Source of the DNA: Scenedesmus sp. ARA3
Taxonomy: Eukaryota; Chlorophyta; Chlorophyceae; Sphaeropleales; Scenedesmaceae
Assembly: GCA_004335835.1 (NCBI GenBank)
Contig: RWJK01001438.1
Span: 1 to 64,000 of the forward strand
DNA length: 64,000 bases
Direction of reading: 5' to 3'
The notes beneath the pieces are model-generated. The model saw only the letters and a program-made list of their open reading frames with translations, was not told the origin of the DNA and searched no databases. A program made the position numbers and the translations under genes. The number at the start of each line of letters is the position of its first letter. Positions within the stretch are counted from its first letter, which is position 1. Of the stretch, positions 12,865 to 22,816 are shown in pieces.

Positions 12865-14096
12865 AAGGTTGCAGCTGCTGCACCCTTAGCGGTGTTGCTG
12901 GCGTCGCTTGACAGCTCTGCGCGTTGTACCACTGTCAAGCGATTGCTCACACCTGTAAGGCCACCACAGTAGCAACTAGGCAGTCAGGTGTCGTTGTGGT
13001 GTGTCCCTGTGGTGTTCTAGCTGTGGTACTGCTGCTGACAGATCAACCTGTGAGCAGTTACAAATGCCGCTGCTGCTGCTGCTGCTGCTGCTGTCATGGA
13101 GCATCGTGTAGCACCAGTGCTGGATTGTCAGTCTGAATAAATCCAGTAGAGTGTATTGCAGCAAAGCAGCTCTCCACATCCATGCAACCACACAAACCAA
13201 TGCTGAACTGCCAATGTGATCTGAGACACCAGCATTAACACCATCAGCAGCCATCAACACGCACAAAACTACTCACCCGGCAGCTGCAATGCCAGTGCTT
13301 GCGGGCTGGTGCTGAGCAGCGCTCTGTTCACAGCCATCACTTGCAGATGTGCCTGCTGCCGTCCTGCGAGCAGTAGCAGCATTGGAGCAGAGTTGCCAGC
13401 TGCTGCTGCTGCACGGCCTTGCATAAGGATTTCCCAGCATGGCTATTCATTGCTGTAGTATCATGCGCTTGTGCTTGGCCAGCTTCAGCAACCATGAGCA
13501 CGAGCTTACCGACTTGCTGCAGCAGAAAATGGCATTGCAGCGATGACTGTAGCTGCTTACACTGCACTGTGGTGTGCTGTGCGTTGTAGCAATGGTGCAA
13601 GAGTACATCTCTGATGTCATTGATTTCACCCAAGCTCGGTGCAGTGCAGCAAACTGTGGATGCAGCCAACTGGTGTGGGACACCACACTGCCACTGTGGG
13701 TAGTGACACAACAGCCGTACCCTGACAGGCTGTACATTGGCATCGTCATTCAAGAAACTATTGATCAGTCATCTGTTTCAGAGTAGGTGCGTAACAACTG
13801 TGCGATTGGCTCTCCACAAAAACAGCTGCTGACAGTAGCCTCGCCAGAGCAGTACTGCAGGTACTAGTACAACTGCGCAAGCAGCAACCTGATCAAAGGG
13901 CAGCCTGCTCACCAGAAGTGGTGTGCAAGCTAGCTAGTGTGATGTCCGGTGGAACACGTGCTGCTGCTGTTGCAGCAACTACAGCTGCACCGTCTGCCAG
14001 CGGCATGAACAGGCTCGGGGGTTCGTCTGCCTCTAGCTGAGCTAGGCATGTGCCAAGCAGAATAACAATCAGTAAGGCAGCCGTGGTGCTTCTCAT
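7749..14096 (-). CDS. Secreted reprolysin-like (M12B-type) zinc metalloprotease with Pro/Ser linkers and two C-terminal beta modules
   Basis: Eleven phase-compatible exons: 14096-13913, 13363-13277, 12952-12675, about 12323-11832, 11537-11454, 10769-10623, 10306-10291, 10084-10003, 9688-9670, 9441-8795 and 8322-7749 (2610 nt, 869 residues). Order: signal peptide (MRSTTAALLIVILLGTCLA); pro-domain ending near TTWVGEVAGLPGG; catalytic domain with DLLVLYTPAA and VGADLVSVF, zinc site HEIGHNQGCHH (near residue 423) and Met-turn TIMSYRC; then SPSP-rich linkers separating two similar modules with PAGTYKLLQV...FKHWDCY and PQGLYTLQQV...FRRWDCY, resembling prealbumin-like repeats. The zinc histidines are split over a 16-nt and an 82-nt exon. 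Likely extracellular, acting on wall or matrix proteins (inference from signal peptide and architecture). The 5' border of exon 4 is the least certain junction. An in-frame upstream ATG at 14186 would hide the signal peptide. Confidence 0.88.
10806..11068 (-). repeat. Three truncated copies of metalloprotease exon 6 start (decoy exons)
   Basis: The first ~48-53 nt of the exon starting at 10769, with its CAG or TAG acceptor, recur with exon starts at 10853, 10970 and 11068. Each reads VGADLVxVFTGLHQSxI (the outermost begins with Arg instead of Val-Gly) and runs straight into a CTG array instead of continuing. They lie in the intron upstream of the complete copy, so each is a potential competing 3' splice site. 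Confidence 0.85.
12814..12863 (-). repeat. CTG/CAG microsatellite coding poly-Gln in the protease pro-domain
   Basis: About 16 uninterrupted CTG units on the plus strand. In the minus-strand exon 12952-12675 they are read as CAG and give a Gln run between an Ala-rich stretch and the HTTWVGEV motif of the pro-domain, so length changes would stay in frame. Confidence 0.9.
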
Positions 14097-14280
14097 CACG
14101 CTTATTTGTGAATTGCGCACTCCATCAGTCGGCCATCGCTTGGGCACTGGTGCTGCGAGTGCTTTGTGGTCCGATTGCAGTGTCACGATCGCAGGCTAGT
14201 GTATATTGTCTTTGTATTAAAGTAATCTGCAGTAACGGTTTGGCGTGTGACGGAACTATTCAGCTGGATGTTCATCAGGA

Positions 14281-15021
14281 CTAGAAAACCTTTTCCGGCA
14301 CCAGCAGGGCACTGCACACGCCCGCATAATGGCTCGTCAAGGCCTTGTACGTGGTGCTAATCGCTACACTGATGGTTGCGCAGCCAGACCAGACCCACGG
14401 CAGCAATACACCAGTCCCACTAGGAAGGTCGGACACAACAGTTTCCTGAACAAGAAGGTCAGGAAGGACGTGCGGTGTCTGGCTGCCTGTGGAACGATAG
14501 TCATGATGGTCGCTTCCCAATTGTGTCGGTTCAGCATTTACCATGGTCGATTTGCAGCAGCCACTGGTGGCCCACTGGCAGCAGTTGGATGACACATGCA
14601 CAACAAAGAACAGCAGACTGCCGCTGCCAGTGATGACAAACTCAGCACAAAAAGGCACCAAACACAGAAGGTAAAAATGCAATCCGGCTTGCAAATGCCG
14701 ACGTATTGAGGTGGTGCTCTGCTGTAAAGGCTTGCTGTACATACGCTCAGCCCAATGACACCCCACGCTGAGAAAGTGCAGCCTCAGCCATGATGCCTGC
14801 TGCACTGCCAGCACTGCATGGGCCGTGTGCACACACACGGCCGTGTGTGCCACGTGGCACATGTATGGCACATGTGCGGCAACTTGCCGCCACTTGGAAA
14901 AAGGAATGTGAGGGCTGGCTAGGCATCCCCAGCTCCCTGGCGATACAGAAGACACCCGGGGCGCAACAACAACGCGGTTGCCATCCTGCTTGCATGCATG
15001 CACATGCAATCCCGCTGCCAA
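14281..15021 (-). CDS. Unsupported 246-codon open frame, possibly not a gene
   Basis: Long for this window outside repeats and not built on CAG runs. The C-terminal half reads like ordinary protein (for example VVSDLPSGTGVLLPWVWSG), but the N-terminal half is Cys/His-rich in the manner of random GC-rich translation. I recognise no family, no partner exon and no splice evidence. Its position just upstream of the metalloprotease start makes untranslated or promoter sequence the simpler reading. Confidence 0.18.
   Translation of the reverse strand: MAAGLHVHACKQDGNRVVVAPRVSSVSPGSWGCLASPHIPFSKWRQVAAHVPYMCHVAHTAVCVHTAHAVLAVQQASWLRLHFLSVGCHWAERMYSKPLQQSTTSIRRHLQAGLHFYLLCLVPFCAEFVITGSGSLLFFVVHVSSNCCQWATSGCCKSTMVNAEPTQLGSDHHDYRSTGSQTPHVLPDLLVQETVVSDLPSGTGVLLPWVWSGCATISVAISTTYKALTSHYAGVCSALLVPEKVF
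14821..14861. promoter_or_regulatory. Palindrome cluster with G-box core
   Basis: Positions 14846-14861 form a perfect 16-nt palindrome (TGTGCCACGTGGCACA) centred on a CACGTG G-box at 14851-14856. Directly upstream, 14821-14842 contain GGCCGTGTG and its reverse complement separated by four bases. In plants and algae G-boxes bind bZIP/bHLH factors; here the target gene is not clear, the nearest start being the metalloprotease at 14096. Confidence 0.4.
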
Positions 15022-15560
15022 CAGATATCATACACACAGTGACGATGCAGTACAAGCAACACCCAAATGTACACACATGCTTCAAAACTCTGCAAACTCC
15101 ATGTTAACACACTGTACAAACCCTTAGACATGCTGCACAGACCCTGCCTCAGTGCAATCAAAACGCCTCACTGCAACTTTTGGGTTGCAGCTGTACAGCA
15201 GACAGCGCTCAAAGGATGCAGCAGTATTGGACAGCCTGCCAGTGCATGCGCTTTGATGAGATCTGGTCTCCTCATTGCACACATGGTGCACAAACCAACA
15301 ATCCTGCACGCTGCATCCTGCAAGACCCAGTTACACCTGTACAGCATGCGCATTGCCAAGAAGCGTAGACAGTTCAGTTCTGCACTTGCAAACCGCCAAA
15401 TTCAACATGAAGCAGCTTGGATGCAGCTGCCTACCTATCCAAGTAATGCTGTGAACGAATCCCAATCAACACAATAAAAGACACATTGCCAAGTACACAG
15501 TGATCAGAAGCTCGGCTGTCCCAGCGTCAACATCTGGCGCGAGCCCACCTCTGCCAACAA

Positions 15561-15599
<39 letters not shown>

Positions 15600-15867
15600 G
15601 CCATGCGCATGTGTAGCAATTAATGCAACACACACAAGCAAAATGATGACTCCAAAGCATCAATAGGACATAACCTGCCGCAGAACAGTGTTTAGTGCTT
15701 CCCTGCCTGTGCAAACCCTGCTGCAGACTCACAGCAGCTGGCTGCAGCTGCTGATGCAACTTGCGACTCACCACTCCTGCTGATGGTCTCGCTCATCGCT
15801 AATTGAGCACAGCGCAAACCGAAAGGCATACATGCATTCCATGTCCTGACAGCAGCCCTGCTGCCCC

Positions 15868-15872
15868 TTACA
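15868..15872 (-). terminator. TGTAA polyadenylation signal candidate for ceramide kinase
   Basis: TGTAA on the minus strand about 180 nt downstream of the ceramide kinase stop codon at 16051. TGTAA is the usual nuclear poly(A) signal of chlorophytes. A single match is weak evidence by itself. Confidence 0.4.
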
Positions 15873-16050
15873 GTGAAGGGTACACACACATGATTGGCAG
15901 CCTTGCCTGTGCCTGCGGTGCCTGTTCCTGCGGCGCCTGGTGCGTGGCATGCCTGTGTGTCTGCACGCATCCCCCCAGCCCTGTCGGCACGCCACTGCTT
16001 GCACTGCTCGCAGTGCATATTGCCACTTGCTGCTGCTGCTGCTGCTTGCA

Positions 16051-17431
16051 TCACATCTGCTCGATGCCGCGGGCAAAGACGTCCACCAGCCCTGCATGCA
16101 CGCCGATGTGCACGCGCGGGTGCCGCAGCAGCTCCCCGTCCACGTTCCAGCTGCTCTGCTTGCCGCGCGCATGCACCTGCGGCAGCAGCAGCAGCGAGCA
16201 CAGCAGCAGCAGCAGCAGCAGCAGCAGCGAGCACAGCAGCAGCAGCGGGCGCAGCAATGTTTGTTGGCAGAGCTGCGCCAACCGCAGCAGGTAACTACTG
16301 CAAGCAGCGATGGAAGTGCAGATCCATGGCTGCCAAATGACGCGCTCACACCATCGGCAAGAAGACCGCTACCCCTCAATTTATGTCATCACACCCTACA
16401 GGCCCTGCCCTGCCCAGGCAGCAGCAGCTGCCCCCTCAGCTGCACCTCAGTCACATGCTCCACCCGCACAAATGGCACCATTAAGTCTCACAACCGCCGG
16501 TTTGCAAACTGCAGCATGGTCCAGGCTTCTCTGCATGCTGCCGTGTGCTTGTGCTCCTCATCCCACCAGCTGCACTCAGCCCATGCCACAGCCGATCACA
16601 GCCTGTGGTTCACTGGCATGCGGCCTCACCTGAACCTCAGTCACATGCTCCACGCGCACAAACAGCACCACCCAGCCTCACAGCCGCAAGTCTGCAAAGC
16701 AGTAACCAAGACAACGTGACAAGCCCCTCCCCTCACCTGCACCTCAGTCACGTGCTCCACGCGCACAAATGGCAGCGCGCCAGGCACCACCCCTTGGGTG
16801 GCCAGCTGCAGCAGGAACCGCAGGTAAGCAAGCCTGCCCTTCTTCTCCACAAGCACCAGCACCAGCCTGCCATCTGCTAGATGCGCCTCAGGGCACACCC
16901 CGGACCTGCTCTTGCCGCTGCGGCAGCTTGTCACAACTGCCATGATGCTTGCAAAGCGGCCCTCCACTTTCACCCAGCCCGCTCCCGGCGGCTGCTCTGC
17001 TGCTGCTGCTGCTTGAGTACCTGCTTGTGTTGGGGGAAAAGTGGTGGCTGCTGGCATGGAGTGTGCATGCTGCTGCTGCTGCTGCTGCTGCTGGCTCTCC
17101 TGTGTGAAAGATTTGCGACTGCTGCTGCGCTGCAGTGCCGCTGCACCACACAGCGCACAGCCAGTGCGGCAGTAAATGCTGCTGCCGATGCTGCCGGCAA
17201 TGCTGCCGGCAGGTTGCAATGCTGCGTTCGCTGCTGCTGCGCTGCTGCTGCCCCAGCTGCTGCTGATGCTGCCTGCGCTCGCATGCACTGCTGCGACTGC
17301 TGGGTAGCCATGCTGCTGTGCAATTGCCTTGCCAGGGGGTGCTGCTGTTGCAGCATCCACAGCAGCTAGGTATTCAGCACTGCTGCCAGCGGCACTGCCA
17401 CTAGCAGCAGCATTGCTGCTGCCATGCACCG

Positions 17432-17467
<36 letters not shown>

Positions 17468-19756
17468 CAGCTGCAGGTAAGCTGCGTGATTCAAAGCTGA
17501 CCCGCACGCTGCTGCTGCTGCGGACACTGCTGCAGCCTTGCTGCTGCTGCTGTTGGTGGCTGTGATTGTAGGCTGGCTGGCCTACATGCAGCCCTGGCGT
17601 GTAATGGTGTGGCAGCGGCGACAGTGCAGCAGATGAAACAAGCGGCTCCAGCAGGCCATGCTGCTGCTGCTGCTGCTGGCTATAGTGACCGCAGGGTGCC
17701 ACGCTGCTGCTGCTACTGGCCACATCCTCGTCGTCTACAGGTGCTGCTGGTGCTGCTGCTGGCTTGTACCACACTGTTGCATCGTAGCCCTTTAGCAGCA
17801 GAAAGCGTAGCGCGCCAGCCACGTCATACCTGCAGGCAGAACAGCAGCTGTTGACTTTCTACACGCAACAAAACAAACAGATGCGTGTTGGCCCTGTGGC
17901 AGCGCAGCGCAGCACGACATACAGTGCCGCTTTTGCTATCAGCTACAGCCCGGCCACAGGGCCAGTATCATCACCCCCCCCTCAGCGGCCCCATCCAGCG
18001 CAGCTTCTCACTGGCCTCCATCACAGCACAGCACAGCACAGCACAGCACCCCACAGCACAGCACAGCACAGCGCAGCGTGGCATTCCAAACCCACCTGAG
18101 CGGCCCCATCGAGCGCAGCTTCTCACTCGCCCACAGCACAGCACAGCATGACGTGACAGTCCAACACAATGTACAGCCTGCACAGTCTCAAACAGCGTGG
18201 TTCAATGCACCAGCACACACAAGATACAATACAAATACAACACTTGCCTCAGCGGCCCCATCCAGCGCAGCTTCTCACTGGCCTCCATGACATCCCCAAG
18301 GAAACCATAGCTGGCAACACACACAAAGTGGCGCAGCAGCGGCACAAACTGCTGCTGCTGCTGCCGCCGCTCGTGCTGCTTGTGCTGCTGCTGGCGCCGC
18401 CGCGTGTGCCGCTGCTGCTGCTGCTGCTTGCTGGGTGGGGCTGTGGCTGCATCAGCTGCTGCTGCTGCTGCTGCTGCTGCTTGTGGCGCTGCCCTGCCTG
18501 CCCTCAGCAGTTCTGTCTCCTCGCCAGCAGATGCACCAAAGGAAGCACCAAAGGATGCGGCGCATGCTGCTGCTGCTGCTGCTGCTGTGGCGGCTGGTTC
18601 TGCCAGAGCTGCTGCTGTTGATGGTGCTACACCTGCTGCCGGCTGTGTATCCACTGTCACCAGGCGAGCCACGTCAAGGGGAGTGCAGTCACCCAGGGCA
18701 ATGTGCAGCGCAGCAGTCAGGGGGTCGCGCGTGCCATGAAGCCTGCAAAGCCAGCAGCAGCAGCGGCGGAGCAGCAGCAGCAGCAGAGGAGGCAGAAGCA
18801 AGAATAGTCGAACGCTGTGCATGTACAGCATGAAAGCGCAAGACCTGGACTACGCCGCACGTGCATGCAGGGCTTGCAATGGTTGCAGGACAGCGCGCGT
18901 ATGAGCCAGCCGCATCTGCTGGGCCTCACACAGCTGCCTCAGAACCACAAGTTACACCAAACAAGCCCAGCATCAGCAGCAACCCCGCACACTCACGTGC
19001 ATGCGACTGCGTCTGTGGACCCTGCTGGGATGTGAGCCAGCCGCAGCTGCAGCGCAGCAGCAGCATGCGGGTGCTGCAGCACCCCTGTGAGCAGCTCACT
19101 GTACAGGCCATCACCCCCCACTGCCACCACACCATCTAGCTGCTGCAGCTGCTGCTGGCTCAGGCTGCGCACTACTGACTCGGCGTGGCCCTGCAGCAGC
19201 AGCGGCAGCAGCAGCAGCAGCAGCAGCACATGTGACGTTCAGGCATGTGGTTATCGTTGATGTTAATGAGTGTGCACAAAAACTTGGGTGTGGGCAGCTC
19301 AAGGTGAACGCAAGGTGTCGTAGAGCGGCACAGCAGCAGGTGCTATGGCAGGCATTAGACGATGCAGCTGGCAGCCGCTGCAGCATGTGACCAGCCTCAC
19401 TTTGCTTTGCCACATGTATTGTGAGTGCTGGTGCCAGTGGCGCTGATGTGAGCAGCTCGGGAGTGTGGGCACACTACCATGAGCTGCTCACATCAGCGCC
19501 ACTGGCACCAGCACTCACAATACATGTGGCAAAGCAACGTGAGGTTGAGGCCATAGCTATTGCAGTAAGGTGCCGCTGCTGCTGCTGCTTGCCTGGTGAG
19601 TTGTCTCCAGCACGTCGCACTGCGTGCCAGCCGCCGCCAGCACCGGCGCTGCCACGCGCTGCCACACCTGGGGCGCCTGCCTGCGCCCACCAAACGGGTT
19701 CACAAACACCAGCAGGTGCTTGGGCCTGGCGTGGCGGCAGCAGCAGCAACAGCAGC

Positions 19757-19801
<45 letters not shown>

Positions 19802-21398
19802 TTTGAGATCATAATTGTGGGGTGCTGGAGGAAGAAGGATAAAAACCTTGACTGGGTGACTGGGTGAAACGTTGACTGTTCAACAGGCCGGGAAGCTCTG
19901 TTCTGGCTGCTCTGGCTTCTCCTGGCTGCCAAACTCACCCGTGCCAGCCTCTACTTCAACTGGCACAGTTTCACCAACGCGCAGCTCAGGTGCACAGCTT
20001 GCAAACACATTTGGAGCCCTCACCTGCTGTCTAGCTGCTGCAGCGCCGCCTGAATTTGCTGCACCCAGGCCTTGGCCACGCCCTGCTGCTCGCAGGACAG
20101 CTGCATCGTGCTCAAGCCCCACTGCCAAGGCCTGCCGGGGTGCCGCCGCAGCACCTGCAGCTCGAAAAAGTGGTGCTGCAAGCACGAAAACACCACCACC
20201 ACCAGCAGCAGCAGGGAGAATGCGGAGGTAAGGTTGCAGGAGCAAAAATACGCGGTAGCTGCAGAAGCAGTAGGAAATCTGCTAGGCAGGACATGGCTGT
20301 ATGTATATGCAGGTGGCAGGCTCGGGAAATGGACCTGCCCGCCGGTCCTGCAGGCACTGCTGCTGGCTTGGCTGTTGTTGCTGCTGCTGCTGCTGGCGTG
20401 ACATACGTTGCTGATGCTGCTGCTGCTGCTGGTGCTGCTACTGCTGCTGCTACTGGTGCTGCTACGGGGCAAGATGCTGCTTGCTAGCAGACAGAGCACT
20501 TGACACCACAGTACTGCCATAGCTGGGGACCGCTGCTGTGGTTTTTGTCTGCTTGCTTTGCAGTTGCTGTTGGACCATTTTTTTGAGATGCATCAGCTGC
20601 TGATCTGCGCTGGCAGCTAGTACCTTGCGCTGCTGTCGCGTGAGCGCCAAGCAGTAGCGCTTGAAGGGCAGGTAGCGCACAGACAAGATCTCACTGTACG
20701 GCACTGCACAGCATACACAGCAGCATCACAGCAGCAACATCAGCACTGAATGGTTTGACTGTGATACACTGTGGTGATGTGCAGCAGATTCTGGGTTGTG
20801 GCGCTGAAATGCCGAGCGGTGCTTGCAGGAGAATGTGGAAATCAAGATTGCAGCGGGCGGCACTGGCGGACGAGCTGCAGTCGCCCGGGGAGCATGCGCC
20901 GCTGCTGCTGGTATGTTCCTGCAAGCACCGTCACCTTGCCGGCTGCTGTTTCTCTGTATTTGCGTGGTTGCTGCTTCATTTCCAGGGTGCCACGCTAGCA
21001 TGCTCACCATACTGCAGGGTGGTGGAAGCGCCCACAGCATCATCTCGTTCCCGCTGCTGCTGCCAAGGCCAACGGCCACGCTTATCTAGCTGCTCAAAGA
21101 GCAGCCCATGTGCATCTCTTACTACCGACAAGCGCTTGCCCTGCAGCCAAAAGACCTCTGCCTGGCCTGCACAGCAGCAGCGAGTGCAGGGCAGCGAAAG
21201 TCAGTTGGGGCCAAGCCCTAGTGCCTGATTGCTGTGGCTGGCCAGCGCTGCTGCCAGGCTTACCTTCCAGCTCGGGCTGACAACTGCTCTGCTGGCTGCT
21301 GGGGTGCCTGCAGCACAGGATGCAGACAACGAGGAGGCAGCAGAGCAGCAGGTAGACGTTGGCACCGGCTAGGAGGTTGGTCGGCAGGGCAGGCAGTC
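16051..21398 (-). CDS. CERK: Ceramide kinase (DAG-kinase-type lipid kinase), 5' end unresolved
   Basis: Phase-compatible exons: 21398-21264, 21166-21008, 20703-~20507, 20175-20024, 19725-19593, 19190-18997, 18742-18248, 17829-16737 and 16176-16051. Collinear with animal/plant ceramide kinase: PH-like part (AEVFWLQGKRLSVVRDAHG, VPYSEILSVRYLPFKRY), then SRPKHLLVFVNPFGG, VVAVGGDGLYSE and PAGSTDAVAC of the nucleotide/lipid-kinase core, YGFLGDVMEASEKLRWMG, the AHLADGRLVLVLV strand, and the C-terminal SSWNVDGELLRHP...VDVFARGIEQM. It would phosphorylate ceramide at membranes. The first exon listed encodes a hydrophobic run (NVYLLLCCLLVVCILC), a possible membrane anchor; no start codon is visible in it and an earlier exon is needed. 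Two introns use GC-AG (donors at 19592 and 18247). Poly-Ala/Ser/Gln insertions swell the core. The donor near 20507 is weak. Confidence 0.9.
16437..16668 (-). repeat. Two truncated copies of a ceramide kinase exon end
   Basis: The last ~40 nt of the exon ending at 16737 (coding FVRVEHVTEVQ) recur at 16629-16668, with an intact GTGAGG donor, and at 16437-16478, where the donor GT is lost. Both lie downstream in the intron. Confidence 0.85.
17982..18130 (-). repeat. Two truncated copies of another ceramide kinase exon end
   Basis: The terminal segment of the exon ending at 18248 (coding ASEKLRWMGPLR) recurs at 18097-18130, followed by a GTGGG donor, and at 17982-18020, followed by a G-run without GT. 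The true junction uses a GC donor, so the copy with GT could compete. Short CAGCA-type repeats separate the copies. Confidence 0.8.
19402..19537. repeat. Perfect 57-bp inverted repeat with 22-nt loop inside a ceramide kinase intron
   Basis: Positions 19402-19458 are exactly reverse-complementary to 19481-19537, with a 22-nt spacer. After one mismatch the pairing continues for about nine more bases (19392-19400 with 19539-19547, one G-U pair). It sits in the intron between the exons ending at 19593 and beginning at 19190, so the pre-mRNA would form a long, nearly perfect hairpin. A long intronic hairpin of this kind resembles chlorophyte microRNA or siRNA precursors; a recent inverted duplication or miniature transposon is the alternative. 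Confidence 0.9.
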
Positions 21399-22505
21399 CT
21401 AACCCTTACCAGACGCATGATCAAGACGTTACCTCACAAGTACTTTGTTCTGCGTCAAGCTGTGCTTACCAGTGGGCCTGCCCCAGCGTGTTGGTGTCGC
21501 TTGGCTTCCATAGCGGCAGAACAGGGCTGCCTTTCTGTTTGTGCATCTCTACATGTTGCTGTTTAAGGGTGTGCATCCGAGGCACGTCTAATGGCCTTAC
21601 AGGCAAAGTGAACTTGGGACTATTCAGATGAGGATGCTTCAGAAAACACGCCTGTGCGGCAAGCATTACACAGATGTAGACCCAAACAGAAATCGACTTC
21701 AATGTGAATGTGTGTGACGAGCCCCCGGCACTATGAAGTCACCTGGTGACAGCGGTGTCAAAGCCCCATTTTCGCTGCATGCGCCATGCCCCGGTCTGCA
21801 AGTGCCATTCTTATTTCTGAGATGAATTTAACCTTAATGGTTGCTGCAAGGCACGGAAAGTGTTCACGCGGCTTCGTGGTTAGCCTGTAAACTCGGATTC
21901 ACGGCTGTCTGCACGCCTTTTGAAAGCCGACCTAACCGTAGTGGCAGCACTTGCAGGTGACGCCATTGACAGCTCTATCTTTAAGTCGCCACCCATCAAT
22001 GCATAGCAGGCGTGTTGCCACACCCTCTGCTAGTCACGTGCGCGTGGCCCTAGGCTAGGGCTAGGGACAGGCTGCTCAGGTGCAGCAGTGCTCCAGCAGC
22101 TGGCACAGGTCAAAGCATATGCAGCCAAGCTTGAAAGCAGTGGTTCTCACACCCAAGCGTTACAGCTGCACACATGCTGATGCAATCGCTGTTTACCATG
22201 TCTGGGTGGGTGAGCGTTACTGTAAACCATGGACAACCAAAAGATGAAGCGGGATGTGCCGTGCCAGCGCCAACCTATACAAGCAAAACCAACAAAACGA
22301 GATCAAAGATGTGATTGGTAGCAGCAACAACCACAGCCTGGTGACCACTAGTGGCCAGTACTGGCTGCAGGAACCATCAGCACATGTACTGCTGGTGACT
22401 GGTCACTGGTGGTCACTGGTGCTACAGCAACCTTTCGAACAGCCATATTGAGCTCAACACAGCAATGCTGAGCACTCTTTAAAATTGTGTTGGGCTCACA
22501 TTCAT

Positions 22506-22520
22506 TTACATTACATTACA
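22506..22520 (-). terminator. Triple TGTAA polyadenylation signal
   Basis: On the minus strand three TGTAA pentamers stand directly end to end, about 300 nt past the stop codon at 22817. TGTAA is the standard chlorophyte poly(A) signal, so this is the probable 3' end of the Ala/Cys-rich secreted protein gene. Confidence 0.6.
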
Positions 22521-22529
22521 TGCTCCACT

Positions 22530-22630
22530 CAACGAGGAGTGGGAACCCCAGTCAGGAGCCAACGAGAGGCTCATAGGGCTCAACGAGGAGTGGGAACCCC
22601 AGTCAGGAGCCAACGAGAGGCTCATAGGGA
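22530..22630. repeat. Two exact copies of a 51-bp unit
   Basis: The unit starting at 22530 is repeated without change from 22581. The length is a multiple of three and both copies are open on the plus strand (RGVGTPVRSQREAHR in each), but there is no start context or flanking coding sequence, so I treat it as non-coding. Confidence 0.9.
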
Positions 22631-22816
22631 TTCATGCACATCTAATGTACAGCTGAAGTGCCCCAGCATCCTAGCTTGATGCTTTCTGGGCAGGCAGTAA
22701 GAGCAGGCTTGTGCATATGACCCGTTCAATCAATCAAGTGTGCACATGAACATGCCGCACCAATCGCTGCTAAGCCTCGGCGTATTGCGCTGGCATACGC
22801 GCTGTCAAAACTATTG

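Larger units (their letters stand above)
14097..16050. other. Intergenic region, probable promoter of the metalloprotease and 3' flank of ceramide kinase
   Basis: No gene could be assigned with confidence. A minus-strand open frame at 14281-15021 is listed separately as weak. The stretch contains a cluster of perfect palindromes around 14821-14861 with a CACGTG G-box core and a TGTAA-type signal near 15870. Confidence 0.5.
21399..22816. other. Intergenic region with an exact 51-bp tandem duplication
   Basis: This stretch probably holds the missing first exon and promoter of ceramide kinase and the 3' UTR of the gene ending at 22817. No additional gene is recognisable. It contains the two-copy repeat at 22530-22630 and the TGTAA cluster at 22506-22520. 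Confidence 0.5.

Noticed and set aside
15940..16719. 259-codon plus-strand frame over the end of ceramide kinase
   Set aside because: Antisense shadow; the minus strand has the conserved C-terminal motif of ceramide kinase.
21399..21420. ATG CGT CTG followed by GTAAGG as ceramide kinase exon 1
   Set aside because: The next acceptor is only 11 nt away, too short for an intron, and the upstream phase cannot be checked; the first exon was left open.
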